Origin: SIG701 sp045577175
GTDB taxonomy: Bacteria; Bacillota; Clostridia; Oscillospirales; CAG-272
Assembly: GCA_045577175.1 (NCBI GenBank)
Contig: JAZNHT010000019.1
Span: 1 to 50,645 of the forward strand
DNA: 50,645 nucleotides
Direction of reading: 5' to 3'
Shown piece by piece: positions 49,519 to 50,645 of the stretch. Each line of letters opens with the position of its first letter. Within the stretch, counting starts at the first letter, position 1. A model generated the notes under the pieces. It was not told where the DNA came from and made no database searches. It was given only the letters and a program-made list of their open reading frames with translations. The position numbers were made by a program, and so were the translations under genes.

Positions 49519-50645
49519 ATGAAAAAAAACGACATTATCCGTCTGGAAATCACGGATGTAACGGGCGAGGGCAGCGGCATCGGTCGGCATGAGGGGATGG
49601 CGGTATTCGTACCGTTCACCGCGAAAGGCGACATGATCGACTGCCGGATCGTCAAGGTGCTCTCCTCATACGCTTACGGCATCGTGGAATCGGTTGTCAC
49701 ACCGTCCCCATACCGCTGTGATACCGGATGCGATGTGTACAAAAAATGCGGCGGGTGTGCCTTCCGCCACTTTGATTACGCAGAGGAGCTTCGCGCCAAG
49801 GCGCGCTTTGCGGAGGCATCCTTCACCCGCATCGGAAAATTGGACGTTCAGTGGGAGGAGATTCTCGGCTGTGACCGACTCGACAGCTACCGCAACAAGG
49901 CGCAGTACCCTGTCGGCACGGACGCGGACGGGCACCTGATCGCTGGATTTTATTCCCGACGCTCGCACCGTGTGACGGACGGGCTTTCCTGCTCGCTCCA
50001 GCCGCCCGTGTTCGGCGAAATCGTGCGCGCTGTCCTTTCGTGGTGCGAGGAAAATCATATCAGCGCCTACGATGAGATCACGGGCAAGGGACTGCTCCGC
50101 CACATCTACCTCCGCCGTGGGGAGCACACGGGCGAGATCATGCTGTGCCTTATCGTGACAGATATGGACACGCGTGATTTTGCACCGCTTGCAAAGACGG
50201 TGACGGCAGAATTTCCCGAGATCAAAAGCGTAATTCTGAACGAAAACGCGAAAAGCACGAACGTGATTCTTGGAAAAACGTGCCGCACCGTATGGGGCAC
50301 GGACACGATCACAGATACGATGTGCGGAAAGACGTTCCGGATTTCACCGCTTTCGTTTTATCAGGTGAACACAAGACAGGCGGAGCGTCTGTACGGCATC
50401 GCACGGGAATACGCCGCGCTCAAGGACGGCGAGACGCTGCTCGATCTGTACTGCGGCATCGGCACGATCGGTCTGTCCGTCATCGGCGAAAGCAACCGTC
50501 TGATCGGCGTGGAAATCATTCCGTCCGCGATTGAGAACGCGAAGGCAAATGTAGCTTTGAACGGCATGGGAAACGCGGAATTTTTCTGCGGAGATGCAGG
50601 CGAGATCGCCAAAAAGCTGATCGAACGCGGCGAGACGCCGGACGT
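49519..50645 (+). CDS. 23S rRNA (uracil-C5)-methyltransferase, RlmD/RlmCD type, 5' part
   Basis: At least 375 codons, cut by the window end. An N-terminal TRAM domain (residues 1-58, IIRLEITDVTGEGSGIGRHE) is followed by the [4Fe-4S] site, C-x3-C-x5-C-x2-C in CDTGCDVYKKCGGC (near residue 67). The Rossmann core has SPLSFYQVN and DLYCGIGTIGLSV (SAM motif I). The catalytic Cys and the end lie beyond the window. Bacillus RlmCD makes m5U747 and m5U1939; which U this one modifies cannot be told. GGGAGG lies 8 bases before the ATG. Confidence 0.93.
   Translation, partial: MKKNDIIRLEITDVTGEGSGIGRHEGMAVFVPFTAKGDMIDCRIVKVLSSYAYGIVESVVTPSPYRCDTGCDVYKKCGGCAFRHFDYAEELRAKARFAEASFTRIGKLDVQWEEILGCDRLDSYRNKAQYPVGTDADGHLIAGFYSRRSHRVTDGLSCSLQPPVFGEIVRAVLSWCEENHISAYDEITGKGLLRHIYLRRGEHTGEIMLCLIVTDMDTRDFAPLAKTVTAEFPEIKSVILNENAKSTNVILGKTCRTVWGTDTITDTMCGKTFRISPLSFYQVNTRQAERLYGIAREYAALKDGETLLDLYCGIGTIGLSVIGESNRLIGVEIIPSAIENAKANVALNGMGNAEFFCGDAGEIAKKLIERGETPD

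Overview
The window looks like the chromosome of an anaerobic, spore-forming member of the Clostridia, probably from an Oscillospiraceae-like gut lineage. Three things support this. The housekeeping order yicC-remA-gmk-rpoZ-priA-def-fmt-rsmB-rlmN-stp-prkC-rsgA-thiN-spoVM is typical of Bacillota. Several families are characteristic of Clostridia (DUF5685, the UPF0210/ACT pair, Mini-RNase III, a SufBC-type Fe-S system). A 23-codon SpoVM homologue implies sporulation. Core genes are GC-rich with strong Shine-Dalgarno sites, and most promoters are near-consensus TTGACA-17-TATAAT. No species can be named from the sequence alone.

Layout. 1-580: tail of a TSCPD-domain protein convergent with a tRNA-Gly/Arg/His operon. 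0.8-3.0 kb: a DUF5685 protein, a J-domain protein with a Cys-rich tail and a small membrane protein. 3.0-16.3 kb: a long plus-strand housekeeping block for transcription and nucleotide metabolism (gmk, rpoZ), replication restart (priA), N-terminal formyl handling (def, fmt), rRNA modification (rsmB, rlmN), the PP2C/PASTA-kinase signalling pair, ribosome assembly (rsgA), thiamine pyrophosphate synthesis (thiN) and sporulation (spoVM). 16.3-17.2 kb: a helical-bundle protein and a tRNA-Ser(UGA) gene, preceded by a strong promoter and a truncated tRNA-like copy of that same tRNA.

17.4-26.2 kb is an AT-richer accessory region made of decaying pieces. It holds a truncated mobile-element ORF, the 3' end of a large serine recombinase joined to a truncated arsC, an ArsR-controlled thioredoxin/permease operon, an IS3-type transposase remnant, a manganese catalase pseudogene, an intact FAD/Rieske oxidoreductase with a small partner, and a DUF255 thioredoxin-domain protein. 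A dispersed repeat of about 29 bp appears three times here, each copy followed by a terminator-like hairpin. Two copies bracket a remarkable array of perfect hairpins arranged as a large inverted structure (25903-26077).

26.2-50.6 kb returns to core genome with short operons on both strands. These carry two small-molecule kinases, two lipoprotein alpha/beta hydrolases, serS, an XRE regulator unit, topB with the sufC-sufB/D pair, pfkA, a PLP aminotransferase with obgE, an ACT/UPF0210/RadC-like/parvulin operon, mrnC, a lipoprotein trigger-factor-like foldase, an M14 carboxypeptidase, a polysaccharide deacetylase and the start of an RlmD-type rRNA methyltransferase cut by the window edge.
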